This document shows positions 36,974 through 47,461 of a stretch of 64,000 nucleotides of DNA, in pieces. Under the pieces are notes generated by a model. It was not told the origin of the DNA and did no database searches. It saw only the letters and a list, made by a program, of their open reading frames with translations. The stretch covers positions 31,718,482 to 31,782,481 of the forward strand of contig NC_064539.1 of NCBI RefSeq assembly GCF_023856365.1. Reading direction: 5' to 3'. This DNA is from Brienomyrus brachyistius. Taxonomy: Eukaryota > Chordata > Actinopteri > Osteoglossiformes > Mormyridae. Every line of letters begins with the position of its first letter. Position 1 is the stretch's first letter. Both the position numbers and the translations under genes were made by a program.

Positions 36974-39900
36974 ATGAGTTCCTCTGACGAGGTAAGGCAG
37001 CTAGAAAACAGGTACATGCGACCATGTTAACAGGTTTAAAAAAGCCACATTACCTACGTGAGACACACATGTCAAACCCGGAACTAGACGCATGGCGTGT
37101 GAGTCGCGGCCGCGGAAAAAATTGGTTTTTATTTCGGCGCCCATGTTAACAGGTTAGAGCGGTCGCGCGGCTCATGCCTCGCAGTGGCGCGTGCGGTAAT
37201 CGGCAAAAATAATAGTTAAGACCTGCTGATAGTCATACTGACATACCAACAAAATTACATAACTGCTACATTTCACTGTAGTTTCATTGTCTAGGCTACA
37301 TATAGACGTGAAAAAAATAATTAACCATTTTCCCCTGTCTGGCTGCTTTTTTTACCTGAATGTTTTGCTTTTAGGTGTGAATTCTGGGATTCTGTGCAAC
37401 GTCATGACCTAAACTCTTGTATTGTTTGCAAACAGGGATATTATAGGTCTCAAACAAAATCTTTGCTCATATAGTTTTAACATTTGGGTATGAAAATTCT
37501 GCATGCATTAAAGGAGAATGTTGTTTTTTTTCTTGGTTTTATGTTTTAGATAAAAAAGTAAGGACAACATGAAAAAAGAACAAAATATTGTCCCCCTTTA
37601 AGAATTTTCCCCTTTGATGAATAAAGTTTATCCTACCTTAATAAGCTTTCCAACCAAAAACTCAAAAATTTCAGCACTCACTAGCGACTTCTTTGACCCG
37701 ACACTCAAAATCTTCTAACCAACCAACAAAAAGCACATGGCTTCACTCCTTTGTATTGGTAGTTCAAAAATCAAAACAAATCAGTCAGGTGTAGGAAGTG
37801 AGGCCTTGTTTGCCATGGATCCCAAGATTTTCTGGGAATAATACAAACTGTGAAATCAGCCTTCAGTGGAAACACCCTTTCGTACTTAATACATGCATTT
37901 GAACCTTGGTTTTGAATGTAACATCGCTAGTTATTACTAACTTGGCCAGCGAATGCTGTGGCTTTTCAGTGTCAGTGTACCTGCCCTGTCAAGCATGAAG
38001 TGGCATTATGGAGGCTTCTGTCCCCACACAGGAGGATTACACAGAAATCCAGGCCCATTTCTCCAAGCTTGAATGGGTGCGGCTTCAGAGATGGGAAAAG
38101 TTGCGCTACAGGAACATGAAGAGGAACCACCAGGCCATGTTGGCCATCGGTAGATTTTGTGCATCGGTGTTGGGGTCACACAAATAACAAGAGCGTGACA
38201 ATCCTCAACTGTCCCCGTTTTCTGTAGGGCTAAACTCCACTACACCAGCATTCATGAGAAGAGGCCGATCCAGGAGGATTACAGCAGAGGGGCCAGGCGA
38301 TGATAAACGCAGTGATTCGGAGGAGGAGTGGACTCCCCACCTTCTGAGAAGGGTTCCGAGCAACACAGAAAGACGAGGTGAAACAGCCAATGACAGGTCA
38401 TACTTTCTCACAAAGTGCCAGGCACTCATCAACATCATTAGAGCATAGGGGTGCCTCGATCAGTAAATACAGTACAGCCCAAAAGTTTGGACACACCTTC
38501 TCATTCAATGTGGTGTCTTTATTTTCATGACCATTTACATTGGTAGATTCTCACTGAAGACATCAAAACTATGAATGAACACATGTGGAGTTATGTACTT
38601 AACAAAAAAATGTGACAGAACTGAAAACATTTTGTATTCTAGTTTCTGATTACTGCTTTGCACACTCTTGGCATTCTCTCGATGAGCTTCAAGAGGTAGT
38701 CACCTGAAATGGTTTTCCAACAGTCTTGAAGGAGTTCCCAGAGGTGTTTAGCAAGTGTGCAAAGCAGTAATCAGAGCAAAGGGTGGCTATTTTGAAGAAA
38801 CTAGAATATAAAATATGTTTTCAGTTATGTCACCTTTTTTTGTTAAGTACATAACTCCACATGTGTTCATTCATAGTTTTGATGCCTTCAGTGAGAATCT
38901 ACCAATGGTCATGAAAATAAAAACAACACATTGAATGAGAAGGTGTGTCCAAACTTTTGGCCTGTACTGTATGAGCGTTGTGAAAATGCCCTAAGGTGGT
39001 GCAGTCTGCCAGAAAGGCTCCTTTGTGTCTTCAGCATCCAGGAGTTTCCATTTGGATGGTCCAGTCAGAGCAGAACCCCTGCTGTGGGATCAGAGTCACA
39101 TGTCACAGGGTGGGGAAGGAGGGTCTGTTTGCTCAATGCAGGCTGTTTCTGGCTGTGCACTGTAACACTGCTTAACAGGCATACGGTATCATTTTGATTT
39201 TGTTGTAAGCTTACATTTTCCAGCAATAAAACTGACCATAGCATCAACTGAAAATTAGTTATACACCGATAAGGACATTGCTGGTTGATACCATTAACCT
39301 ATTTAGAAAACTTAGATATACCAATTGTTTTGGCAGGGTTCTACTTAAATAAGTTGAAAGGGACGCCCCACCCAAATAAATAAAATAAATAAATGACATT
39401 CCAAAATTTGGAAAAAATCTGAGTATTTTATAACAGTATTCAACTTAAATATTTCTAACATTAATTGCATTCAGTTACTGGTACACTTTCTAAATAACTA
39501 TTTATGTTCTTTAAATTAATGGATAAAGTATGGATCATTATTTTAATGGGAATTATCAGTGGTAAATGCAGGCTCATTTTTAACGATCAATGGCCTACTG
39601 TTGCTATATTGGCCTATACCGATAGCTGGCCAATTCAATCAGAGCATCTCTACCAAAAACCTTCTCAGCAGGGTGTCAGAGAGGTTAAAATAAAGGGTCA
39701 GTAATACCTGATATGTATGGGTGAAAGGACCACAAATAACCCCCACAAGTTAAAATGGAGTGCCAGTGGGACTCTTTGCCAATGTCACTTGTACACTCTA
39801 AAGTGGTTGGTTATTTTTTAAGTGTTAATCTGAAAAGCAACGTGTATGCCACGCCAAAAGAAGTTCATAAAACGCTCAGTACACCTTGATAATGTATTCA

Positions 39901-42900
39901 TCAAGCATTCAGAAATCATTCATAAACGTCATGCATGTATACCTTTACATCCTAACATCCCTTAACAGCTGTAATATACATTAATAACAAAATTATATAA
40001 TAACAAACATAATTGTATAATCATGTAATGCTTGTTATTAATGTATATTAAAGCTGTTAAGAGTTATTAGGATGTTAAAGTGTACTTGCATGCTGCTTTT
40101 GAATGCATTATGAAAGTGCACTGAATGTTCTATAAATGCATAATGAATGCATTATGAAGGTGCACTTAATATAAATCATTACCAAATAAAGGCCTGCATG
40201 TGCAGCTCTTTAGCGTGGTTTGCCCTTTTAATAATCTTTGCTCTGGCGGTGGTGAATTGAGCTCACTGCGGTGCCGGTGGACATGCTGAAGCATGTTCGT
40301 TGCGCTATTTGTGTATATTATCAGTCTTTTACAATGTTTGCACACAGTTTTTGTCTTTTAGGTGCTTTTCTTGCCGTTTTCATTTGTGATTACTGCCACA
40401 CTGGCGATTTAAAATCGGGGAGGGGTGTGTCCTCATTTTCAAATTTGCTCGCCGTCTCACGTTCGGTCAAAACCAAAAACGTACGACGTCGATGTGAATA
40501 CGCAGTGACATCTGACATCGAACTGATGTTGTGAAAAATGAAATGTAATATTACATCAGTTTTTCTGTTAAGTAAAATACTGTGAAGTTTTCTTAAAGTG
40601 GCAATTCATTTTCCACATCAGCTGGTTTAAATCGTCAATTCATTGTTACATGCCTAGTACTTCTATGTCCCTTTTCAAACCAACAGTGTTGTGTTACTCT
40701 GTGCACTTCAGGTATGTCAGAGAGCTTGCATTGTGAGCAGCAGACTGTGAACGTGACCGGCTATAGACGTGGTCGTAACCTGCGCAACACACCGAAGATA
40801 CTCTACACTGAGGGAGAGGAGCTTAGAGATGATGATTACCTCTGTGAGTGGTTTATGGCTGAAGGAAATACCCCTTCACAAAGGTTGGTTTATACTTACT
40901 GCAGGCACGTCGGACTATCCTGTCTTTCCAGATGGTGCCAACAAGCCCCGCAACCATGTATTTTAACGCCAGGCCTGGGGTAGCACTGTAAAACAAACCT
41001 GTGGGTTCATGAAGTGTGATATGGAAGTTACATTGAAAATGACAGACTAATGGGTACTCATAGCATGCAAGGACATAAACAGGCAAATGACATCACAGTT
41101 TTGAACATGTTTTTTAGCTTACAGCTATCTGTGAGTTATTATAACCCCGTAGTGAGGAATCATATAAATACTGGTATTTCCAGACTTCCTCTGCTGACCA
41201 AAATTTTGTTTCAATCCATGAACTGAGTACTTTGTGAATGTGACTCTTCATACAGCTGGTTGGTTGAAGCAAAATCTTGGTCTGGATTTGTACTTTGTAG
41301 ACATGAAATGGGTTTTGTTACTGTGTATAATCCTTGTTCCTGTTTTTTTCTTCATCAGATTGTGAGGATTGCCAGTCCTTCTTCACTGAGCAGTGTGAGG
41401 TCCATGGACCTCCTGTCTTCATCTCTGACTCTCCTGCAGTCATGGGGATCCCTGGCAGGGCCCTCCTTACCCTACCCCCTGGTTTAGAGGTTCAGACATC
41501 CAGCATCCCTGGAGCAGGCCAAGGGGTGTTCAGCCAGGGCCAGACTGTGCCCAGAGGAGTGCATTATGGTCCCTATGAAGGAGAAGTCATGGACAAAGAG
41601 CAGGCCATTGACAGCGGCTACTCCTGGGTGGTGAGACTTAGCATGCATCAGTGAGGAAGGTGTATATATAACCTAATGAGAAATTCATGTTGTCTTATTA
41701 CTTTACAGCCTTGGGAACACAGGTCGCATTAGCCTTTTGTACATCTGAAGGAATATAGTCAGGCATCTGACTGATCAATTGAAAGTTCTTTACTGGCATA
41801 ACTCGAGTGGGGTGATGTCTATAACTCACAGGCCTGTGGTTTCAGGTTTACAAGGGCAAACAGTGTGAGACATACATTGACGCCAGGAGAGAAACACACT
41901 CCAACTGGATGAGGTGAGATGACAGCATTACTGAGCGTGTGTCCGTGTTGCAGTAATACATACATACATATGGTATGTATTCTGGTCATGTCTGCCTCTC
42001 TATCTGATGCACACACTCATTCTGGCTGTGTGTCAGGTATGTGAACTGTGCCCGTGATGAGGAGGAGCAGAACCTGGTGGCCTTCCAGCACAAAGGGAAC
42101 ATCTTATATCGCTGCTGCAAGCTCATTGCCCCCGGGCAGGAGCTCCTGGTGTGGTATGGGGAAGATTATGCCAAGGACCTGGGCATGACCTTTGACTGCT
42201 TGTGGAGTAACAAGTGCTCTTCAGAAGGTATCTGTGTTTCGCATGCTTTTTTCTTATTTCTGTTAACCCTGTCCCATCTCAGTACTGACTGACTTGTCTC
42301 TATCTTGTCCCCAGCAAGGAGAGCGGTGGAATCCTCTCAAGGATTCCCATGTGCTCAGTGTCCCTTCTCCTTCACAGCGGAGGTTTACCTGCAGAGACAC
42401 ATCAAACGGTCTCACCCTGAGGAGTATGTCAGACAGCTGACGGCTGGATCTCTCAACACAAGCCAGCATTTCACAACTTCTATTGGCCCCAGTGCTGCTC
42501 AACCCAGTACCAACACACTTGGTACCCTGGAAGAAGCAGGTTCAGATGCTTCAACAGCACAACAGGAATCCCAGGCAGAAAAGATTCTAAATATAAAGAG
42601 CATTTGTAAAATACACCAGCGTATTCACACAGGGCAGAGGCCCTACCAATGCTCACAGTGTGGGAAGAGCTTCAGTCGGTTAGGACACCTAAAGACACAC
42701 CAGCAGATTCACACAGGGGAGAGGCCCTACCAGTGCTCCCAGTGTGGGAAGAGCTTCAGTCGGTTAGGATCCCTAAAGATACACCAGCGTATTCACACAG
42801 GGGAGAGGCCCTACCAGTGCACTCAGTGTGGGAAGAGCTTCAGTCGGTTAGGATCCCTAAAGATACACCAGCGTATTCACACAGGGGAGAGGCCCTACCA

Positions 42901-43639
42901 GTGCACTCAGTGTGGGAAGAGCTTCAGTCAGTTAGGAAACCTAAAGACACACCAGCAGATTCACACAGGGGAGAGGCCCTACCAGTGCTCCCAGTGTGGG
43001 AAGAGCTTCAGTGAAGCAGGCGAACTAAAGACACACCAGCGTATTCACACAGGGGAGAGGGCCTACCAGTGCTCCCAGTGTGGGAAGAGCTTCAGTCAAG
43101 CAGGTGACCTAAAGAGACACCAGCGTATTCACACAGGGGAGAGGCCCTACCAGTGCACTCAGTGTGGGAAGAGCTTCAGTCGGTTAGGAAACCTAAAGAG
43201 ACACCAGCAGATTCACACAGGGGAGAGGCCCTACCAGTGCTCCCAGTGTGGGAAGAGCTTCAGTCAAGCAGGTGACCTAAAGAGACACCAGCGTATTCAC
43301 ACAGGGGAGAGGCCCTACCAGTGCTCCCAGTGTGGGAAGAGCTTCAGTGAAGCAGGCGAACTAAAGACACACCAGCGTATTCACACAGGGGAGAGGGCCT
43401 ACCAGTGCTCCCAGTGTGGGAAGAGCTTCAGTCGGTTAGGACACCTAAAGAGACACCAGCGTATTCACACAGGGGAGAGGCCCTACCAGTGCTCCGAGTG
43501 TGGGAAGAGCTTCAGTCGGTTAGGACACCTAAAGAGACACCAGCGTATTCACACAGGGGAGAGGGCCTACCAGTGCTCCCAGTGTGGGAAGAGCTTCAGT
43601 CGGTTAGGACACCTAAAGAGACACCAGAGGACTCATTGA
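36974..43639 (+). CDS. prdm9: PRDM9, KRAB-SSXRD-PR/SET-zinc-finger histone methyltransferase, complete
   Basis: Meiotic protein that binds DNA through its fingers and trimethylates H3K4/K36 to place recombination hotspots. Exons 36974-36991, 38032-38149, 38228-38377, 40712-40843, 41359-41630, 41846-41913, 42037-42227 and 42315-43639 join in phase to 757 aa. KRAB-like box about 7-46 ([20 protein letters not shown]), then EEEWTP; SSXRD-like segment 96-139 ending LRDDDYL; zinc knuckle C141/C144/C152/H155; PR/SET about 188-305 with Tyr212 (GPYEG), Tyr277 (ILYR), Tyr293 (VWYG), spaced as human Tyr276/341/357; [20 protein letters not shown]; lone C2H2 finger 329-350; one degenerate finger lacking its cysteines; 12 perfect fingers from residue 427. 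No disabling change was found. The first exon is only six codons and is the least certain part; exon 3-4 joining spans a 2.3-kb intron that could hide an extra exon. Confidence 0.92.
38466..38973. mobile_element. Non-autonomous Tc1/mariner element with long inverted repeats, in PRDM9 intron 3
   Basis: The left arm starts tacagtacagcccaaaag, followed by tttggacacacc; the right arm ends with its inverse (ggtgtgtccaaacttttggcctgtactgta). The arms are roughly 200 bases and nearly identical apart from small indels. They face each other around a centre (about 38,690-38,755) with tccaacagtcttgaaggagt, a remnant of Tc1-type internal sequence. TA flanks both ends, as expected for this superfamily. Confidence 0.85.
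39880..40195. mobile_element. AT-rich palindromic element (MITE-like), in PRDM9 intron 3
   Basis: Inverted arms: tacatcctaacatcccttaa..cagctgtaatatacattaataaca (about 39,945-39,992) pairs with tgttattaatgtatattaaagctgttaag..ttattaggatgtta (about 40,030-40,078). Outer flanks carry aatgcattatgaa blocks like those at 17,000-17,225. Confidence 0.6.
42644..43636 (+). repeat. prdm9: PRDM9 zinc-finger minisatellite, 12 units of 84 bp
   Basis: Each 84-base unit encodes one 28-residue finger YQC(S/T)(Q/E)CGKSFS....LK.HQ.IHTGER(P/A). Start positions step by exactly 84 (42,644 to 43,568). Residues at helix positions -1/3/6, fingers 1 to 12: RHT, RSI, RSI, QNT, EET, QDR, RNR, QDR, EET, RHR, RHR, RHR. 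Fingers 6 and 8 are identical at DNA level, as are 5 and 9. Position 2 is always Gly. Confidence 0.96.
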
Positions 43640-43758
43640 GTTCATAATTCATCATAACAGTCAGTCAAATAAGTAGGTGTTCTTAAATAATTTATTGTAT
43701 TTTTGTCTTTAAGTTGGGGGGGGGGGGGTGGTTTCAGTCATGTTCATGTTTTTGTTTA

Positions 43759-43764
43759 ATTAAA
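43759..43764 (+). terminator. prdm9: Candidate poly(A) signal ATTAAA, PRDM9
   Basis: The common variant signal attaaa, 120 bases after the PRDM9 stop codon. A G run (about 43,717-43,727) lies between stop and signal. Confidence 0.4.
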
Positions 43765-44503
43765 GATTCAGAGATAATGTGTAATAATTTACAATATTTT
43801 AGGACATCTTCAGCTACACTAAATTAGAAAGCTGAACAATTACACTTGAAATGAAATTTGACTAAATGGATTTAAGCATTTTTTTATTCAAGGTTTATTT
43901 TTTTACCCCGACATTAAAAGGTTTGCTCATTCATGATTTGAAGACAGTATTGCTTAAAATATTTTTGATTTACCATATATATTTAACGCGTAAATGTTTT
44001 GATGCAGATACGAAACAAATAGATGTTTTGCGGAAATCACCACTCGGGTGCTTGCTTAACAGTAGCATGGATTACCCACTAATGTGATTGATCTTTCATA
44101 TTCACCTATAATCATTTTTCTCTCGCTAAATGTGGAAATTTTATCTGCTGTTACTGTTATTGATAAAATTCAGTTGCGTGCTATGTTTCCGTGAGGATTG
44201 CGTAATGTTGCCACTAGTCTTTCTCCTCGCTCAGTATAAAGGCATAGAAGCAATCGGGCCATTCGCCTCCCAGAAGCAGGTGTCGTTTGCGGCTACATCC
44301 ATAGTCATTAACTGGCTAGTGCAGAGCGTCGATAAAACATGGCGCACAATGGCAGTTATCTCTGGTCAAAGGACTCAAAAAACAATTGGTATTATTATTT
44401 ACATGCATAAATGTGCCGATGACATCTAAGACGCTTCAATATTTACGGGCGCGTAGTTTGACCTCACCCTTGTGTAAACCGGAATAGAAATACGGTTCCT
44501 GCT

Positions 44504-44670
44504 GTGGCCTGTATTACGAAGCGGGGTTACTGGCTTATCGGGGTAACTTGTCGGATTTAAGGTAGTCTGGGCAAAATGTAAGTGAGCTAATATGAAGTCC
44601 ATTTAAACGGTGGTACCTTAAATCAGACAAGTTGCCCCGCCAAGCCAGTAATCCCGCTTCGTAGTACAAG
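44504..44670. mobile_element. Hairpin MITE, about 165 bp
   Basis: The left arm (cctgtattacgaagcggg, then gttactggcttatcgggg, taacttgtcggatttaaggta) is the imperfect reverse complement of the right arm (taccttaaatcagacaagttg, ccccgccaagccagtaat, cccgcttcgtagtaca). The end motif resembles the termini of the larger element at 60,292-61,580 (ctgtatcacaaag), suggesting related families. Confidence 0.75.
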
Positions 44671-45384
44671 ACACCGGTTCTGCAGGAAGGTTTGTGTTTT
44701 GTCCCTAGACAGCGAAGTACCATAAACAATTATATATATTTTTATTTTGGGTGCACAATGTAATATCTTGAGCGAACAATAAATTTAAACTTGTGCGCAC
44801 ACAATAATTCACTTGGTCACCCAAGATAATTATGTTATTCGCACAATATAGTATGATGAGCGCAGAAGATATTGTATTTTACGTACTAGATCATTAGGGC
44901 ATTGAGCACAGTGGCGAGTACAGCTCATGAAAAGTCTACTTCAGTCTTGAAAAGCCTTACAAAAATATTCTTGTTACACCGCGATAGTTAGCATCATATT
45001 CGATATTGTTTAATGTGTTTCATCAAAAGAAGACCGGGTGGATTTTAATCACAGGTTCTTAATGCCCAGAACACAGCGATGGACACCGATCATTTTTGCG
45101 ATGCGATCCATTTCACAAGTTGTGTTTTGTCTTGTTAATAGAGTATTTCAGCTGTACATATATTTTTGGTTTAGCAGATTTCTTTATGTGCGAATTCTAA
45201 TTAATATTTGAATGGTCGCAAGAGCGCTTCACATTCACTTACAGTCAGGTGCTCCGAGTGTCCATTCTTAGCACAAAGGATGTATTACAGTTACAATAAG
45301 TCTGCAACAACATGAGACGGAGACACGGTAAAAAGTGTGCTGTGATTAGTTGACTGCGGGGGACAATGCATCCTGTTCAACGTA

Positions 45385-45480
45385 GCAGGGGGTCTGGAGC
45401 CTATCCCGGAGGCTATGGGCGCAAGGCAGAGGACAACCAATGCCGGTGTGCCAACCCTTCACAGGGCACACTCACATGGG
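45385..45480 (+). repeat. Dispersed fish repeat, short internal fragment
   Basis: gggtctggagcctatcccgg, ggcgcaaggcagaggacaacc and cttcacagggcacactcacatggg align in order with the middle of the copy at 46,125-46,470. Confidence 0.65.
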
Positions 45481-46124
45481 CTAATAACTCTAAAATTAGA
45501 TACGGCATTTCAAGTATATTATAGTGTAATCTTTTCACTAAGGGAGAGTGCACAACATTAAGTGGTCGTTTATTGCACATAATATAAGTAAATAATAAAG
45601 GAGCATGGTTGGTGACCATTGTTTAAAGTATTGCTGATTCCTGGCATACTTTATAAAGTTACAGGATATTGCATTAGAGGAAGTGGTGTTACGCAATAAC
45701 AGGTCACTTAGTGACTTGGATTTTTGTGATACTGGGGGATATTTAATGTTCCCTTTTTTGCACAATGATTTTCAAAATTTAAATGTTTAATTTTGGTATA
45801 AACGTAATTGCTTAAGTGTAACTTTATTAAATGTCCTTGGAATCAGTCACACTTTAAAGCAGTGACCACCAACGCTGCTCCTGAAGATCTACCTTTATTA
45901 GTTATTAGTTTAATGTTACCTATAACCTGTACAATTCAAAGGAAAGACAAACATCTGTTAGGGGGAAAAATGTAAAAAATAAGAAACATACAACAAGCTT
46001 GCATAAGTGTGCAGACTCTAATACTCTGTATAAAGTACCTTTGTGTGCACAAGACAATTTCTTTGCAAGGTAAAAAAAATAAAAAATACCAGCTTTAAGA
46101 ACTTCTAATTAGAGAGTTGCACTT

Positions 46125-46472
46125 CCATCCATCAATCCATCCATCCGTTTTTCAAACCGCTTATCCTACTGGGTCGCGGGAGGTCCAGAGCCTATCCCGG
46201 AAGCAACAGGCACGAGGCAGGGAACAACCCAGGATGGGGGGCCAGCCCATCACAGGGCACACTCACACACCATTCACTCACGCATGCACACCTACGGGCA
46301 ATTTAGTAACTCCAATTAGCCTCAGCATGTTTTTGGACTGTGGGGGGAAACCAGAGTACCCAGAGAAAACCCCACGACGACATGGGGAGAACATGCAAAC
46401 TCCACACACATGTGGCCCAGGCGGAGATTCGAACCTGGGTCTCAGCGGTGTGAGGCAACAGTGCTAACCCTT
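46125..46472 (+). repeat. Dispersed fish repeat, near-full copy
   Basis: Starts in (catc)n (ccatccatcaatccatcc), then aaaccgcttatcctactggg, gagcctatcccggaagc, cccatcacagggcacactca, gggcaatttagtaactcc, cagcatgtttttggactgtg, ggagaacatgcaaactcc and a terminal gattcgaacctgggtctcag. Very common in teleost genomes; I do not assign a family name. Confidence 0.8.
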
Positions 46473-47461
46473 GGTGTTTCTCAAGAATCTGAGAGTGATG
46501 CTACCTCTCCTCCAGACCTAGAGAAACAAGCTCAAATGGGCTTCCACTGCATACGGGCAGATACTCTGGGTGGGACGTGGGCCTTTTGGGAGGACTGGTA
46601 TCTCCTGGATGGGACATCTGGAGTTGCTCACAAGGCATGGGGTTCTGTTCTCAGGTTTTGGCCGGTCCTGGTCAACCTGGCATCACTGATCCTCAACCAG
46701 GACAAGGGCATATGAAGGACCAGATGGATTTCAGCTTTTCTCCTCCTGTGTGCCTTGCAGTGCTTCTTGGTCATTTCACCCTAAAAACCAAACAGTAATG
46801 CTTTAAAAACTTGCAAAAGAGGAAATACTTTGAGTGAGGAGACGGTTGGGTGTCTGACCTGTTTGTAGCAGTGAGCACCGAGCTGTAAATCACTGACTCC
46901 TGCTGCGTCTGCTCCGTCTCCACAGGCCTGAACAACAAACGTATGATCAGCATAGGAAACCCCCGGGAGGTGGAAAAGCGTGGGAAAAGGCCTGAGTGTT
47001 GGGTCTGGGGGCTCTTTCCTGGACCCAAGTCCACAAAGTGGGCAGCCTGCAGCATAACATCGATGCATATATGGCTCAAGCGCTACGTCAGAGAACAGAG
47101 ACATGGAGAGGAGCATTTTAAGAGCTGCTTAGCCAGAGGCTCCGTGTTGAAAATACACTGCAGCACCGTGCCAGCCAGCTCTGCCGAGATCACGCAGTGA
47201 GTGCTGCAGTGAAAAAGGCATGCTCACAGCACAGACAATCATACCGCTTCACTGGTGGCTTGGTGTCAAAATGAAGGGCAGCATAGCTGACTCCTTCCTC
47301 CCGGGGAGAAGTGTCCAGTCCCAGCGCCATGCTTGGGGGATGTGTGCTTTCTGTGCCAGGAACATGAACGTGCTCATCTGCAATCTTCAGAGAATAAAAC
47401 AGACGGAGGTTCCAGTGAAGCCGTCTCAATAAACGTAAACTTTAGAACTGAGAGGCGTTAT

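Larger units (their letters stand above)
43640..47441. other. Intergenic between PRDM9 and the CD22-like gene
   Basis: No further coding region recognised. Contains one hairpin MITE and two dispersed-repeat copies listed separately. The block 46,940-47,430 has plus-strand AATAAA at 47,393 and 47,428 but no convincing protein; it could belong to an unannotated non-coding transcript or to nothing. Confidence 0.45.

Noticed and set aside
43866..44429. Open frames after PRDM9 (73 and 99 codons)
   Set aside because: AT-rich sequence, no family motif, no splice or poly(A) context that ties them to a gene.
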